DNA of 64,000 nucleotides from Pseudomonadota bacterium (GCA_021324655.1 JAJPIP010000029.1:1-64000), one strand, 5' to 3'; numbered from the stretch's first letter, positions 40,722 to 49,828 are shown. The notes: generated by a model from the letters alone, not told the origin. Numbers and translations are program-made.

Positions 40722-42684
40722 GCAGTACTCCCTTCTTCGTTGATGAAAGAACCAATGGTAGTGCCTCCAGCAGGAGGCGGTGCTCGACGGACTTGATACG
40801 AGCATAGAGGGACGTCTCGTGGTCGCCCGGCTCGATCGGTACCGGAAAGCGCAGCACGATCGGACCGTTGTCCACCTGCGCCGTGACGTGATGGACGGTG
40901 ACGCCGGTGAGCGGGAGACCCAGTTCCAGGGCACGACGCACGGCGTGCATCCCACGCAAGACGGGGATGACCTGCCCTTCCACGTCGACGACCTCATCCG
41001 GGCCGAGCAGGGCGGGATGGACATTGATGACGGGACAGGGGCAGGCGGCGAGGAAGGCGGGCGAGAGAACGTGCATCCAGCCCGCCAGGACGAGGAGATC
41101 GAGATCGTAGGGACGCAGGTGGTCGAGCAGGCGGCGATCGTAGTCCGCGCGGGGCCGGCCGCGGCGGGGGAGGGCGATCGCCGGGACATCGTGCCGGCGG
41201 GCCCGTTGGAGGGCACCGGCCCCGTCGCGTGCCGAGATGACCACCGCAATAGCGGCCGGCAGGTCGCCGGATCGAGCGGCATCGAGCAGCGCCTGCAGAT
41301 TGCTTCCGTCGCCGGAGGCGAGCACGCCAATCTGGGGGGCGGCACCATCGTCCCCGTAGTAGAGGCCTTCAGGCCGCTCATTGGCTGCGGACGGCGGGCT
41401 AAAGCCCTCTGCTACGGGGCGAAGGCCCTCGCGCCGGGCTATGTCGGTGCGGAGCTGCATGTCGGGGAAGGAGATGGGACTGCTATAGGCCCGCTGCCGG
41501 GCGGCGGCCAGGGTGTCTCCGGTGCTGACGACGGTGAGGACACGGCCGCCGGCGGTCACGGTGCGGTCACCGTCCCGCCGCGTGCCGGCGTGAAAGACGA
41601 GCAGATCGTCCGGGGATTCGGACAGGGCTTCGATCGGCTCGCCCAGGCGGGGCGCATCGGGATAGCCGGGGGCGGCGAGCACGACGCCGACAGCGTACTC
41701 CCCCGTCAAAGGAATAGTGGGAGGCATCTCGCGCAGTGTTCCCTGCGCCGTGGCCCGCAGCCAGGGGAGAAGATCGTCCGCCAGCAGCGGCAGGATGACC
41801 TGGGCCTCGGGATCGCCGAAGCGGCAGTTGAACTCGAGGACGCGAGGGCCGTTCGGCGTCAGCATGAGCCCGGCATAGAGGATTCCCTGATACGGCGTGC
41901 CGGTACGGACGAGAGCGGACGCGACGGGGCGCATGACGAGATCGATCAGGCGGCCGCGTTCCGCCTCGCCGAGAAATGGCAGGGGAGCATAGGCGCCCAT
42001 GCCGCCGGTGTTGGGGCCGAGATTGCCGTTGCGGAGGCGCTTGTGATCCTGCGCCGGGGGCAGGGGTACGATGGTCTCGCCGTCGACCAGCGCCAGGAGC
42101 GAGACTTCCGGTCCCTCCAGCGCCTCCTCGATTACCACACGTTCCCCCGCCGGGCCGTGGATGCGCTCGGCCATCATGGCCGTCAGCGCCCCTCGCGCCT
42201 CTCTCTCGTCGTGGCAGATCACCACCCCTTTGCCGGCCGCCAGCCCGTCCGCCTTGACGACGAGCGGATACCGTGCTCCGCCGAGGGACGCGAGCGCATC
42301 CTCATAGCGATCGAAGACGGCAAAGGCTGCGGTCGGCACGCCCACCTCCCGCATCACCTCTTTGGCGACTGACTTGCTGGTCTCCAGACGCGCCGCGGCC
42401 CGACTCGGCCCGAAGACGGACTTTCCTCTGGCCCGCAGCATGTCGGCGAGGCCCAGACTCAAGGGCAACTCCGGCCCGATCACCGTGAGATCCATCTCTT
42501 TCTCTTCCACCAGATCAGCCAGCGCCGCCACGTCGTTCACCCGGACGGGGACATTCTCGGCCAGAGCGGCCGTTCCGGCGTTGCCGGGAGCGACCAGCAC
42601 GCTGGTCACGTCGGATGACTGACGGAGCTTCCAGACCAGGGCATGCTCGCGGCCGCCCGAACCGACGATCAGGACACGGGTCAC
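40702..42684 (-). CDS. purDN: Bifunctional PurD-PurN fusion (GAR synthetase / GAR transformylase)
   Basis: A 660-residue protein. Residues 1-~420 are GAR synthetase with ATP-grasp fold (MTRVLIVGSGGREHALVWKL, GLAAGKGVVI, VLEFNCRFGDPEAQV). Residues ~448-660 are 10-formyl-THF-dependent GAR transformylase (IGVLASGDGSNLQALLDA, catalytic Asn/His in INVHPALL, Asp in HHVTAQVDNGPIV). They catalyse steps 2 and 3 of IMP synthesis on the same intermediate. The animal trifunctional enzyme has an AIR synthetase domain between them; here purM is separate. The linker (~422-445) is encoded by an inverted pair of REP-like repeats. 4-bp overlap with purF. Confidence 0.93.
   Translation of the reverse strand: MTRVLIVGSGGREHALVWKLRQSSDVTSVLVAPGNAGTAALAENVPVRVNDVAALADLVEEKEMDLTVIGPELPLSLGLADMLRARGKSVFGPSRAAARLETSKSVAKEVMREVGVPTAAFAVFDRYEDALASLGGARYPLVVKADGLAAGKGVVICHDEREARGALTAMMAERIHGPAGERVVIEEALEGPEVSLLALVDGETIVPLPPAQDHKRLRNGNLGPNTGGMGAYAPLPFLGEAERGRLIDLVMRPVASALVRTGTPYQGILYAGLMLTPNGPRVLEFNCRFGDPEAQVILPLLADDLLPWLRATAQGTLREMPPTIPLTGEYAVGVVLAAPGYPDAPRLGEPIEALSESPDDLLVFHAGTRRDGDRTVTAGGRVLTVVSTGDTLAAARQRAYSSPISFPDMQLRTDIARREGLRPVAEGFSPPSAANERPEGLYYGDDGAAPQIGVLASGDGSNLQALLDAARSGDLPAAIAVVISARDGAGALQRARRHDVPAIALPRRGRPRADYDRRLLDHLRPYDLDLLVLAGWMHVLSPAFLAACPCPVINVHPALLGPDEVVDVEGQVIPVLRGMHAVRRALELGLPLTGVTVHHVTAQVDNGPIVLRFPVPIEPGDHETSLYARIKSVEHRLLLEALPLVLSSTKKGVLHAEHVH
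41352..41419. repeat. Tail-to-tail REP pair (BIME-like) forming the PurD-PurN linker
   Basis: A 68-bp inverted repeat with CCCCGTAG at one end and CTACGGGG at the other. From the plus strand: GTAG (41356) T AGA then GGCCT-TC-AGGCC. From the minus strand: GTAG (41415) C AGA then GGGCT-TT-AGCCC. Both read GTAG-Y-AGAGG.CTT.AG..CCGC with compensated stem changes, so they are two REP-like units tail to tail. The element is open in frame and codes for PVAEGFSPPSAANERPEGLYYG, split here as PVAEGFSPPSAAN then ERPEGLYYG. Confidence 0.8.
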
Positions 42685-44069
42685 GGAGCCAGCTCCTGCA
42701 GCGCGGGCTCCGGGGTGCCGACAGCGCTGTCGAGCAACGGGATCGGGTAGCGGCCGGTGAAGCAGGCCAGGCAGTGGTCGTCGGTCGAGCCATGGACGGC
42801 GCGCAGCAGGCCGGAAACGCTGAGGTAGCCGAGAGAATCGGCACCGACGTATGCCGCCATCGCCTCCGGCGGCACCCGGTTGGCGATGAATTCTCCCGGC
42901 GAGGCCATATCGACGCCGAGATAGCAGGGATGGGTGAGCGGCGGGCAGGCCACTCGCACATGGACCTCGCGGGCTTCAGCGCCGCGCAGCAGGGCGACGA
43001 TCGGCCCCAGGGTGTTGCCACGGACCACGCTGTCGTCGACCAGCACCACCCGCTTGCCCCTGAGGGGAAGCGGAGCAAACTTCATGCGGATCAGCCGCTC
43101 ACGCTCCGTCTGGTCGGGTTGAATGAAAGTGCGCGCGATGTAGCGATTCTTGATGAGCCCTTCCCCAAAGGGGATCCCGGACTGCGCGGCGTAGCCGAGA
43201 GCGGCGCTCGTGCCGGAATCAGGTACGCCGACGACCAGGTCGGCCTCCACCGGATATTCCAGCGCCAGCTGCTCGCCCATGGCACGCCGCGTGGCGTGGA
43301 CGGTCCGGCCACCGTAGACGGTGTCGGGACGGGAGAGATAGATGGACTCGAAGGCGCAGAAGGCGCGCGGCATGGCGGGCAGCTGTCCGGCGGGGGCCGG
43401 GCCGTTCGGCGTGAGGCTGAGGATCTCTCCCGGCTCCAGCTCACGGACGTGCCGCCCGCCCAGGACGGCGAAGGCGCAGGACTCGGAGGCCAGGACCCAC
43501 CCGCCGGCGGTGCGTCCCAGGGCAAGGGGACGGATCCCCATCGGGTCACGCACGCCGAAAAGGCCGCTCTCGGTGAGCAGGACCAGGGCATAGGCGCCGA
43601 GGGCCCGCTCGGCCATCCAGCGGATGCGCACCGGCCAGCTCTCTCCGGGCGCCACCGCCAGCAGCAGGGCCAGCAGCTCGCTGTCGGAATCGGAGACCGG
43701 CGTCAGGCCATGGTCGTCTGCCAGACGCTGCCGGATCGCGCCGGCGTTGACGATGTTGCCGTTGTGGGCGAGAGCCAGCGGGCCGAGATCCGTCTCGACC
43801 AGAAAAGGACCGGCACTTGCCGCCACAGACGTGCCGCTGGTCGAGTAGCGGTTGTGGCCGATGGCCCATTCGCCGGGCAGGTCGGGCAGCGGCGCGAAGA
43901 CGTGCTCGACAAGGCCCATACCTTTATGCAGGTGCGGGATTCCGTCGAAGGTCGCGACGCCGGCGCTTTCCTGACCGCGATGCTGCAGGGCGTGGAGTCC
44001 CAGGATGGCGGCGCGCGCCGCCTCCTCCCCGTGGACGCCGATCACCCCGCACTCATCGCGGATGGTCAC
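42681..44069 (-). CDS. purF: Amidophosphoribosyltransferase
   Basis: A 462-residue enzyme for the committed step, PRPP + Gln to phosphoribosylamine. The N-terminal nucleophile is Cys7 after a 6-residue propeptide (MTIRDECGVIGVHG), with HRGQESAG and GHNRYSTSG in the glutaminase domain. The PRTase motif is VVLVDDSVVRGNT. Cysteines in FCAFES, THPCYLG and DHCLACFTGRYP match the B. subtilis type with a structural [4Fe-4S] cluster. ATGA overlaps on both sides (purE, purD/N). Confidence 0.96.
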   Translation of the reverse strand: MTIRDECGVIGVHGEEAARAAILGLHALQHRGQESAGVATFDGIPHLHKGMGLVEHVFAPLPDLPGEWAIGHNRYSTSGTSVAASAGPFLVETDLGPLALAHNGNIVNAGAIRQRLADDHGLTPVSDSDSELLALLLAVAPGESWPVRIRWMAERALGAYALVLLTESGLFGVRDPMGIRPLALGRTAGGWVLASESCAFAVLGGRHVRELEPGEILSLTPNGPAPAGQLPAMPRAFCAFESIYLSRPDTVYGGRTVHATRRAMGEQLALEYPVEADLVVGVPDSGTSAALGYAAQSGIPFGEGLIKNRYIARTFIQPDQTERERLIRMKFAPLPLRGKRVVLVDDSVVRGNTLGPIVALLRGAEAREVHVRVACPPLTHPCYLGVDMASPGEFIANRVPPEAMAAYVGADSLGYLSVSGLLRAVHGSTDDHCLACFTGRYPIPLLDSAVGTPEPALQELAP

Positions 44070-44569
44070 GAACTCATCTCCTGCATCTCTTTCTCCCGAT
44101 TCAGCTCCCGGTCGGCGCCGATGACCCGCCCGCGATCCTCCTGCTGGACGCCCCGAATACGGTCGCGCAGGGCCGGATCGCTCAGCGCCAGCATCTTGGC
44201 GGCTGCCAGCGCGGCGTTGCCGGGATCGAGCACGGCCAGCGGCGCGACGCCGGACGGCATGCGGAGTGAGGAGAGAATGTCCATGCCGCCGAAGGCCTCG
44301 CTGGCCGGTGGACAGGCGATGACCGGTGCGGCGACCGCAGCGTCGACGAACCCGGAGAGAGCGTTGGAGCGGCCGGCAACGGTGATAAAGACGCGCTCGC
44401 CGGGCCGCCCCTCCGCCTCCCGCAGGAGGTCGAGCAAATAGGCCGGCGTCTTGTGCGCCGAGGCAACGCGGATTTCAGCGGGGATATCGAAGCGTCGTAG
44501 CCCCTCGACGATGCGTTGCGCCCAGCTCTGGTCGCTGGGGGATCCCAGAATGATGACGACCTCAGCCAA
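44066..44569 (-). CDS. purE: Class II PurE (AIR carboxylase)
   Basis: A 167-residue flavodoxin-like enzyme. Its motifs are those of class II PurE, as in the C-terminal half of animal PAICS: GSPSDQSW, SAHKTP, VFITVAGRSNALSGF, PVIACPP, MDILSSLRMPSG. The class I hallmark with AGGAAHLPGM is absent. Class II enzymes carboxylate AIR directly with CO2, so no PurK is needed, and none is in the operon. It overlaps purC by 8 bp, in the same order as the domains of PAICS. Confidence 0.9.
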   Translation of the reverse strand: MAEVVIILGSPSDQSWAQRIVEGLRRFDIPAEIRVASAHKTPAYLLDLLREAEGRPGERVFITVAGRSNALSGFVDAAVAAPVIACPPASEAFGGMDILSSLRMPSGVAPLAVLDPGNAALAAAKMLALSDPALRDRIRGVQQEDRGRVIGADRELNREKEMQEMSS

Positions 44570-45317
44570 CGAAGGCCTCCGTGCGCTGCGCGACCTCGGC
44601 GTAGCGGCGCTTCAGATCGGCCATGGCCGCCGCATCCGGCACCTCGAGCTCGCGATAGACCTGCTTGTCCAGCATGTGTTCGCGCCTCCCGCCCGGCCAG
44701 AGACGCCAGGAGTCGTTGTCGATGACGTCGGCGACGAGCAGGCCGTCGGCAGTCCGGCCGAACTCAATCTTGAGATCGACCAGCTGGATCCCCTGAGCGG
44801 CCCAGGCCTCTTCCAGTGCCAGGAAGACCGCTTCGGTCGTCTGCAGCGCCTGCTGGACTTCTTCCGGCGTGCAGAGTCCGTCCCGTATAGCATCCTCGGG
44901 CGTGATCTGCGGGTCGTGCCGGGCATCGTCTTTCAGGAACATCTCCAGGACGACCGGCTCGAAGCGCGTGCCCTCGGCGGTGCCGGTGCGGCGCACGTAC
45001 GAGCCGGTGGCGATGCGGCGCGCTACCCACTCGATGGGCACCATCTCGGCCCGCTTGACGATCATGGTGCGCGGGCCGACCGTGGCGATGTAATGCGTGT
45101 CGATGCCGGCGCTTTCCAGGTAGCGGAAGCAGGCGCTGGTCGTGCGGCAGCTCAGCTCCCCTTTGTCCTCCAGCACATCGCGCTTGGCGCCGTCCCCCGC
45201 CGTGATGTCGTCCTTGTGCAGCATGTAAGCGAGGGATGGATCATCGGGATAGGCATGGATGATCTTCGTCTTCCCCTCCGCCAGCTTGGGCCCGAGCTCG
45301 CTCTGAGTCATGGTCAT
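44562..45317 (-). CDS. purC: SAICAR synthetase, PAICS-like
   Basis: A 251-residue SAICAR synthetase joining CAIR and aspartate with ATP. Segments KLAEGKTKIIH, KDDITAGDGAKRD, MVPIEWVARRIATGS, LKDDARHDPQ, VDLKIEFG and ADVIDNDSWRLWPGG follow the animal PAICS N-terminal domain more closely than E. coli PurC (VECVVRNRAAGS, SPDGSRLWD). Start ATG 45317 (or 45311) lies 77 bp inside the 3' end of purM. It precedes and overlaps purE. Confidence 0.93.
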   Translation of the reverse strand: MTMTQSELGPKLAEGKTKIIHAYPDDPSLAYMLHKDDITAGDGAKRDVLEDKGELSCRTTSACFRYLESAGIDTHYIATVGPRTMIVKRAEMVPIEWVARRIATGSYVRRTGTAEGTRFEPVVLEMFLKDDARHDPQITPEDAIRDGLCTPEEVQQALQTTEAVFLALEEAWAAQGIQLVDLKIEFGRTADGLLVADVIDNDSWRLWPGGRREHMLDKQVYRELEVPDAAAMADLKRRYAEVAQRTEAFVG

Positions 45318-46275
45318 GGATGATCACGCTCCTTTCCCCAGGTTGGATATGTCCGATATGCCGGCCCTCGGCCGGGACGTGGGTCACGATGATGGGATCG
45401 CAGACTGCGATCAGACCGATCCCCATGTTGAAAACGCGGTGCATCTCAGCCCGCGGAACCCCTCGCGCCTCGAGCAGCGTGAACAACGGAGGCGCGGGCG
45501 GAAGATCAATGACGGCTGACAGGCCGTCCGGGATGATGCGCGCGAGATTGCCGGGAATCCCCCCACCGGTGATATGGGCCAGGCCGTGGACGGTCCCGGT
45601 GGAGAGGAGGACCTCAATCGTCTCCCGATAACAGCGGTGAGGCTGCAGGAACGCCTCGCCGAGCGTCGTCCCCAGAGCGGGTTCGAACTGGCCGTACTCC
45701 TCGTCCGTGAAGAGGCGCTGCGCCAGAGAGTATCCATTGGTGTGCAGGCCGGAGGACGGGAAGCCGAGCACCACATCGCCGGGGCGAATTGCCGTCCCGT
45801 CGATCACCGCATCGCGTTCCACGACACCGACCACAGCGCCCGCGATATCAAAGCCGCCCGGCTCGTACACGAGCGGCATCTCCGCCGTTTCGCCGCCCGC
45901 GAGAGCAATGCCCAGACGCCCGCAGGCGTCGGCGATGCTCCCCACGATGTCCTCCACACGCTGCTGATCGAGGCGGTGGAAGGCGAGATAGTCGAGGAAG
46001 AACAGCGGTTCGGCGCCGTGCACGGCGATATCGTTGACGCAATGGTGGACGATATCGGCGCCCAGCCCGCCGAGCCTGCCGAGGCGAGCAGCCAGATGGA
46101 CCTTGGTCCCGATGCCGTCGATGGAGGAGACGAGCACCGGCGCGCGGTACGCCGTGAGCGCCGGCACCGGCACGAAGCCGCCGAAGAGCGCACTGCCCAA
46201 CCGGCGGCGAATGCCGTCCGTCACCGCCGCGGCGGCGTCGAGATCGACCCCGGCGTCCCGGTAGAGCATGCTCAC
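45241..46275 (-). CDS. purM: Phosphoribosylformylglycinamidine cyclo-ligase (AIR synthetase)
   Basis: A 344-residue PurM. The ATP-site motif VSSIDGIGTKVHLA, the NDIAVHGAEPLFFLDYLA signature, GGETAEMP and the C-terminal FNMGIGLIAV are all present. It converts FGAM to AIR. The normal fold ends near GHIQPGERSVII; the last ~25 residues (DHDSERARAQAGGGEDEDHP) come from reading through the purC start region in another frame and are probably disordered. Overlaps purQ by 4 bp. Confidence 0.95.
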   Translation of the reverse strand: MSMLYRDAGVDLDAAAAVTDGIRRRLGSALFGGFVPVPALTAYRAPVLVSSIDGIGTKVHLAARLGRLGGLGADIVHHCVNDIAVHGAEPLFFLDYLAFHRLDQQRVEDIVGSIADACGRLGIALAGGETAEMPLVYEPGGFDIAGAVVGVVERDAVIDGTAIRPGDVVLGFPSSGLHTNGYSLAQRLFTDEEYGQFEPALGTTLGEAFLQPHRCYRETIEVLLSTGTVHGLAHITGGGIPGNLARIIPDGLSAVIDLPPAPPLFTLLEARGVPRAEMHRVFNMGIGLIAVCDPIIVTHVPAEGRHIGHIQPGERSVIIHDHDSERARAQAGGGEDEDHPCLSR

Positions 46276-46973
46276 GGCTGTCCCTCCACGTAACGAACGG
46301 CGTTCCGGAAGAGAGTGAGCCCGGCTGGGTGGTGACCCTCACCACGCTGCCAGCGCGGATGCTGGTAGCGAGAGACGTAGCGCTCGGGATGCGGCATCAG
46401 TCCCAGCACCGTCCCCGAAGCATTGCAGACACCGGCAATGTCGGCATCGGACCCGTTGGGATTGCGACGGTAGCGCAGGGGGACATGGATGATTTCTTCC
46501 GGAGCGGCAATGACTCGTCCCTCGCCGTGCGCGATTGGCAGGTCCAGGTCGTCGAGGCCGCGCAGGAAGAGGCAGGGCGAGGCCTCAACCCGGAGCGGGA
46601 CCCAGCGGCAGATGAAGCGGTGATCGATGTTGGGAACGAGCGAGACGCGGCCCAGCAGACCGAGGCGGGCCAGGACCTGGAACCCGTTGCAGATGCCGAG
46701 CACCGGACGTCCCGATTCGATGAAACGCAGGAGATCGTCGAGAAGGCGGTAGCGCAGGGTGGCGGCCAGCACCGCGCCCGCGCCGAGGTGATCGCCGTAG
46801 GAGAAGCCGCCGGCCAGGACGAGCAGGCCGTAATCGTCCAGGCGCCGCTTGCCGTCGAGCAGGAGGTTGAGATGGACGATCTCCGGTGAGCCGCCGGCCA
46901 GCCGGATCGCCTCCGCCGTCTCGGGATCGCAATTGACACCGGGCGCGGACAGGACCAGAGTCCGAACCGTCAC
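46272..46973 (-). CDS. purQ: FGAM synthase glutaminase subunit
   Basis: A 233-residue class I glutamine amidotransferase. The nucleophile is Cys95 in VLGICNGFQVL, with the His/Glu dyad in LGLMPHPERYV. VLSAPGVNCDPETAEAI opens the domain. It supplies ammonia to PurL. Overlaps both purL and purM by 4 bp. Confidence 0.96.
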   Translation of the reverse strand: MTVRTLVLSAPGVNCDPETAEAIRLAGGSPEIVHLNLLLDGKRRLDDYGLLVLAGGFSYGDHLGAGAVLAATLRYRLLDDLLRFIESGRPVLGICNGFQVLARLGLLGRVSLVPNIDHRFICRWVPLRVEASPCLFLRGLDDLDLPIAHGEGRVIAAPEEIIHVPLRYRRNPNGSDADIAGVCNASGTVLGLMPHPERYVSRYQHPRWQRGEGHHPAGLTLFRNAVRYVEGQP

Positions 46974-49813
46974 AGGCGCCTCCAGGCAGCGGCTGCCGCG
47001 GCAATGGGGAGATCCAGTACCGGGGCGCCGGCCCTCTCGATCATCAGGCGAGGATCGGCCGTGACGGCGCCGACGGCGGCGTGGGGGACATCGCCCAGCA
47101 GCGATTCGAACCGGGCGGCATCCTCCGGAGCCACCTCGACCAGGAAGCGGCCCGATGATTCGGCGAAGAGGAGGGCCTCGGCAGCGAGAGGGTCTGCCGC
47201 CGGCATCCGATCAAGATCCAGGCGGAGCCCGAGACGACCGGCGATGGCCATCTCGGCGGCGGCCACCGCCAGGCCACCCTCGGAGAGATCGTGACAGCTG
47301 CGCACCAGTCCGTCACACATCGCTGCCGCCAGACGGCGCAGCAGCGGCACCGTCTCCGCCGGCCGCACCCGTGGCACCCGTCCGCCGCTGTTCCCCTGCG
47401 TCCAGAGATAGTGCGAGCCGCCCAGCTCGTCGGCACTCAGGCCGAGCAGATAGATGACATTGCCGGCCTGCTTGAGATCCATGCTCACCGCGCGCCGCAC
47501 GTCCGGGACGACGCTCACGGCGGAGATCAGCAGAGTGCCGGGGATGGAAACGACCGTCGCGCCGTGTGTGCTGCTGTTGTAGAGGCTGTCCTTACCGGAG
47601 ATAAAGGGAACGCCATAGGCGAGAGCGGCATCCCGGCAGCCCTGGGCAGCGCGCACCAGGCGTCCCAGCTCGGCTGAATCAGAGACGTCGCCCCAGCAAA
47701 AGTTGTCGAGGAGCGCCGTGTAGTCCGGATCGCCGCCGACGGCGACGATGTTGCGCAGCGCTTCGTCCACGGCGAGGAGTGCCATGGCATGAGGATCGAT
47801 CTCGCCGTAGAGCGGGTTGATGCCATGAGCGACGGCGACGCCACGCCGGGAGTACGGCAGCGGCTTGAGCACGGCGCCGTCGGAGGGGCCGGCATCCCCG
47901 GCCAGCGGCTTGACGATGGTCCCGCCTCCCACCTCGTGGTCATAGCGCCGAATCACTTCCTCCTTAGAGGCGATCGACGGGTGACGCAGGAGGGAAAGCA
48001 GGGCGGTAGTCGCATCGTCTGGTGTTCCGGCCTTATAGGGCACGGCCGCAGGCGGCTCCCAGGATGCGGCGAGCGTCCGCCGGGGCGGGGCGTGCAGGAA
48101 GGACATGGCGAGATCGCCCACGGTCTCGGCTCCGTCGCGCAGCAGGAGCCGGCCGCCGTCACGGAACGTGCCGATCACGGTTGCCTCAACATCGTAGAGA
48201 CGGCAGAGGGCCTGCAGACGTGGCAGTGCGACCCGAGGCACGGCGAGAACGATCCGTTCCTGCGCCTCGGAGAGCCAGACCTCCCAGGCCGAGAGCCCTG
48301 GATACTTAAGAGGAACGCGGTCGAGGAAGACCTCAACGCCGATCCTTTGCCCCATCTCTCCCACCGCCGAGCAGAGGCCTCCGGCGCCGCAATCGGTGAT
48401 GGCGTGATAGAGCCGCTCGTCGCGGAGATGGGGCAGCACATCGCGCAGCGTCTTCTCCACGATCGGATCGCCGATCTGCACGACCGTGCCTTCGACGGCC
48501 GCACGATCGAGCGTGCCGGACGACATCGTCGCCCCGTGCAACCCGTCCCGGCCGGTGCGTCCGCCCAGCACCACGACCGCGTCGCCCAGCTCCGGACTCG
48601 TGGGGTGGCTGTCGCGGGGGGCGATGCCGAGCGTGCCGCAGTAGACGAGTGGATTGGAGAGGTAACCGGGGTGAAAGAGGATGGCACCACCGACCGTGGG
48701 AATCCCCATGTTGTTGCCGTAGTCGGCGATCCCGTGCACCACCTCCCGACACATGACGGCCGGATGGTGGATCCCGTCCGGGACGGCAGCCTCCGGCGTC
48801 TCCGGCAACCCGAAGCACAGGACATCTGTGTTGGCAATCGGTTCGGCGGAGACGGCCAGCACGTCACGAATCACGCCGCCCACCCCGGTGTGGGCACCAC
48901 CGAACGGCTCCAGCGCGGAGGGATGATTGTGTGTCTCAACCTTGAAAGCGAGATCGTGTTCGTCGTCGAAAGCGATGACGCCGGCATTGTCGGTAAAGGC
49001 GGAGCGCACCCAGGGCTTCGCCAGAGCGGCGGTCGGCGCCATGATGTAGCCGCTCAGGAGCCCGTGGATGGTCTCCCGCCGGCCGCTCACCGCCATCTCG
49101 ATGTCCGCCTTGAAGGTCTTGTGCGAGCAGTGCTCCGACCACGTCTGGGCGATCGACTGCAACTCCACGTCGGTCGGCCGGCGGCCGAGGGCGGCAAAGT
49201 GGGTGGCGATGGCCTGCATCTCCGCCAGATCGAGCGCCAGGCCGTGCTCGCGGCTCATCCGCATCAGTTCGTCTTCCCTCTCGGGGAGCGGAATCGTCTG
49301 CGTGGGGATCCTCTGCCCCTGCTCGGCGGGCGGTTGAGCTGCCACCACATCGGACCAGATGAAGCGGTGAATCAGCGGGTTCCCGACCAAGCGCTCGACG
49401 GACGGGCGGACAGCGTCGGGAACGGCGCCGGCGAAGTGATAGCGCTTCCCCGCCCGGCAGCTGACGCCCTCGAGTTGGGGCGACGCCAGGGACAGGGCGC
49501 GTGCCGCCGTCTCACCTTCACGATCGGTGACGCCCGGATGGGGGAAGACGTCGAGAGATACGAGGGGTGATCCCGGGACGGAGTCACTGACGGTCCACTC
49601 CTCCACGAGAGGATCGGTCAGCACGGGAAGGGCGCGCAGCAGGTCTGCTCGATCCGCGTCCGGCGGGAGCATGATGTCAATGAGACGGCTGATGCCGGCA
49701 AGGTCGAGAGAGAGGCGGGTGAGATCGTCGGCAGCAAGGGACTGGGGCCAGTGGGGCCGGATTTCAACGCAGAGATCGGCCCCGATCTGCTGGTCTTCGG
49801 CTGTCTGCTGCAC
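46970..49813 (-). CDS. purL: FGAM synthase with fused PurS-like N-terminal region
   Basis: A 947-residue PurL. The core (~190-947) has WSEHCSHKTFKADI, AFKVETHNHPSALEPFGGA, GVGGVIRD and SCHDLSEGGLAVAAAEMA. Small PurL enzymes are ~740 residues and use a separate PurS. Here the first ~160 residues look like two PurS-type halves: one ending LPVLTDPLVEEWTV, the other FPHPGVTDREG...SCRAGKRYHF...RLVGNPLIHRF. This is the arrangement of large PurL minus its glutaminase, which is the separate purQ. Start GTG 49813 with GGAGG 4 nt upstream. First gene of the operon. Confidence 0.93.
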   Translation of the reverse strand: MQQTAEDQQIGADLCVEIRPHWPQSLAADDLTRLSLDLAGISRLIDIMLPPDADRADLLRALPVLTDPLVEEWTVSDSVPGSPLVSLDVFPHPGVTDREGETAARALSLASPQLEGVSCRAGKRYHFAGAVPDAVRPSVERLVGNPLIHRFIWSDVVAAQPPAEQGQRIPTQTIPLPEREDELMRMSREHGLALDLAEMQAIATHFAALGRRPTDVELQSIAQTWSEHCSHKTFKADIEMAVSGRRETIHGLLSGYIMAPTAALAKPWVRSAFTDNAGVIAFDDEHDLAFKVETHNHPSALEPFGGAHTGVGGVIRDVLAVSAEPIANTDVLCFGLPETPEAAVPDGIHHPAVMCREVVHGIADYGNNMGIPTVGGAILFHPGYLSNPLVYCGTLGIAPRDSHPTSPELGDAVVVLGGRTGRDGLHGATMSSGTLDRAAVEGTVVQIGDPIVEKTLRDVLPHLRDERLYHAITDCGAGGLCSAVGEMGQRIGVEVFLDRVPLKYPGLSAWEVWLSEAQERIVLAVPRVALPRLQALCRLYDVEATVIGTFRDGGRLLLRDGAETVGDLAMSFLHAPPRRTLAASWEPPAAVPYKAGTPDDATTALLSLLRHPSIASKEEVIRRYDHEVGGGTIVKPLAGDAGPSDGAVLKPLPYSRRGVAVAHGINPLYGEIDPHAMALLAVDEALRNIVAVGGDPDYTALLDNFCWGDVSDSAELGRLVRAAQGCRDAALAYGVPFISGKDSLYNSSTHGATVVSIPGTLLISAVSVVPDVRRAVSMDLKQAGNVIYLLGLSADELGGSHYLWTQGNSGGRVPRVRPAETVPLLRRLAAAMCDGLVRSCHDLSEGGLAVAAAEMAIAGRLGLRLDLDRMPAADPLAAEALLFAESSGRFLVEVAPEDAARFESLLGDVPHAAVGAVTADPRLMIERAGAPVLDLPIAAAAAAWRRL

Positions 49814-49828
49814 GTCACCTCCATGAGG

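Noticed and set aside
40780-42372. 530-codon plus-strand frame
   Set aside because: Antisense to purD/N with no recognisable motif; the minus-strand gene is certain.
47100-47115. TTCGAACC-type T-loop motif suggesting a tRNA
   Set aside because: Lies inside the conserved purL coding sequence and no cloverleaf can be drawn around it.
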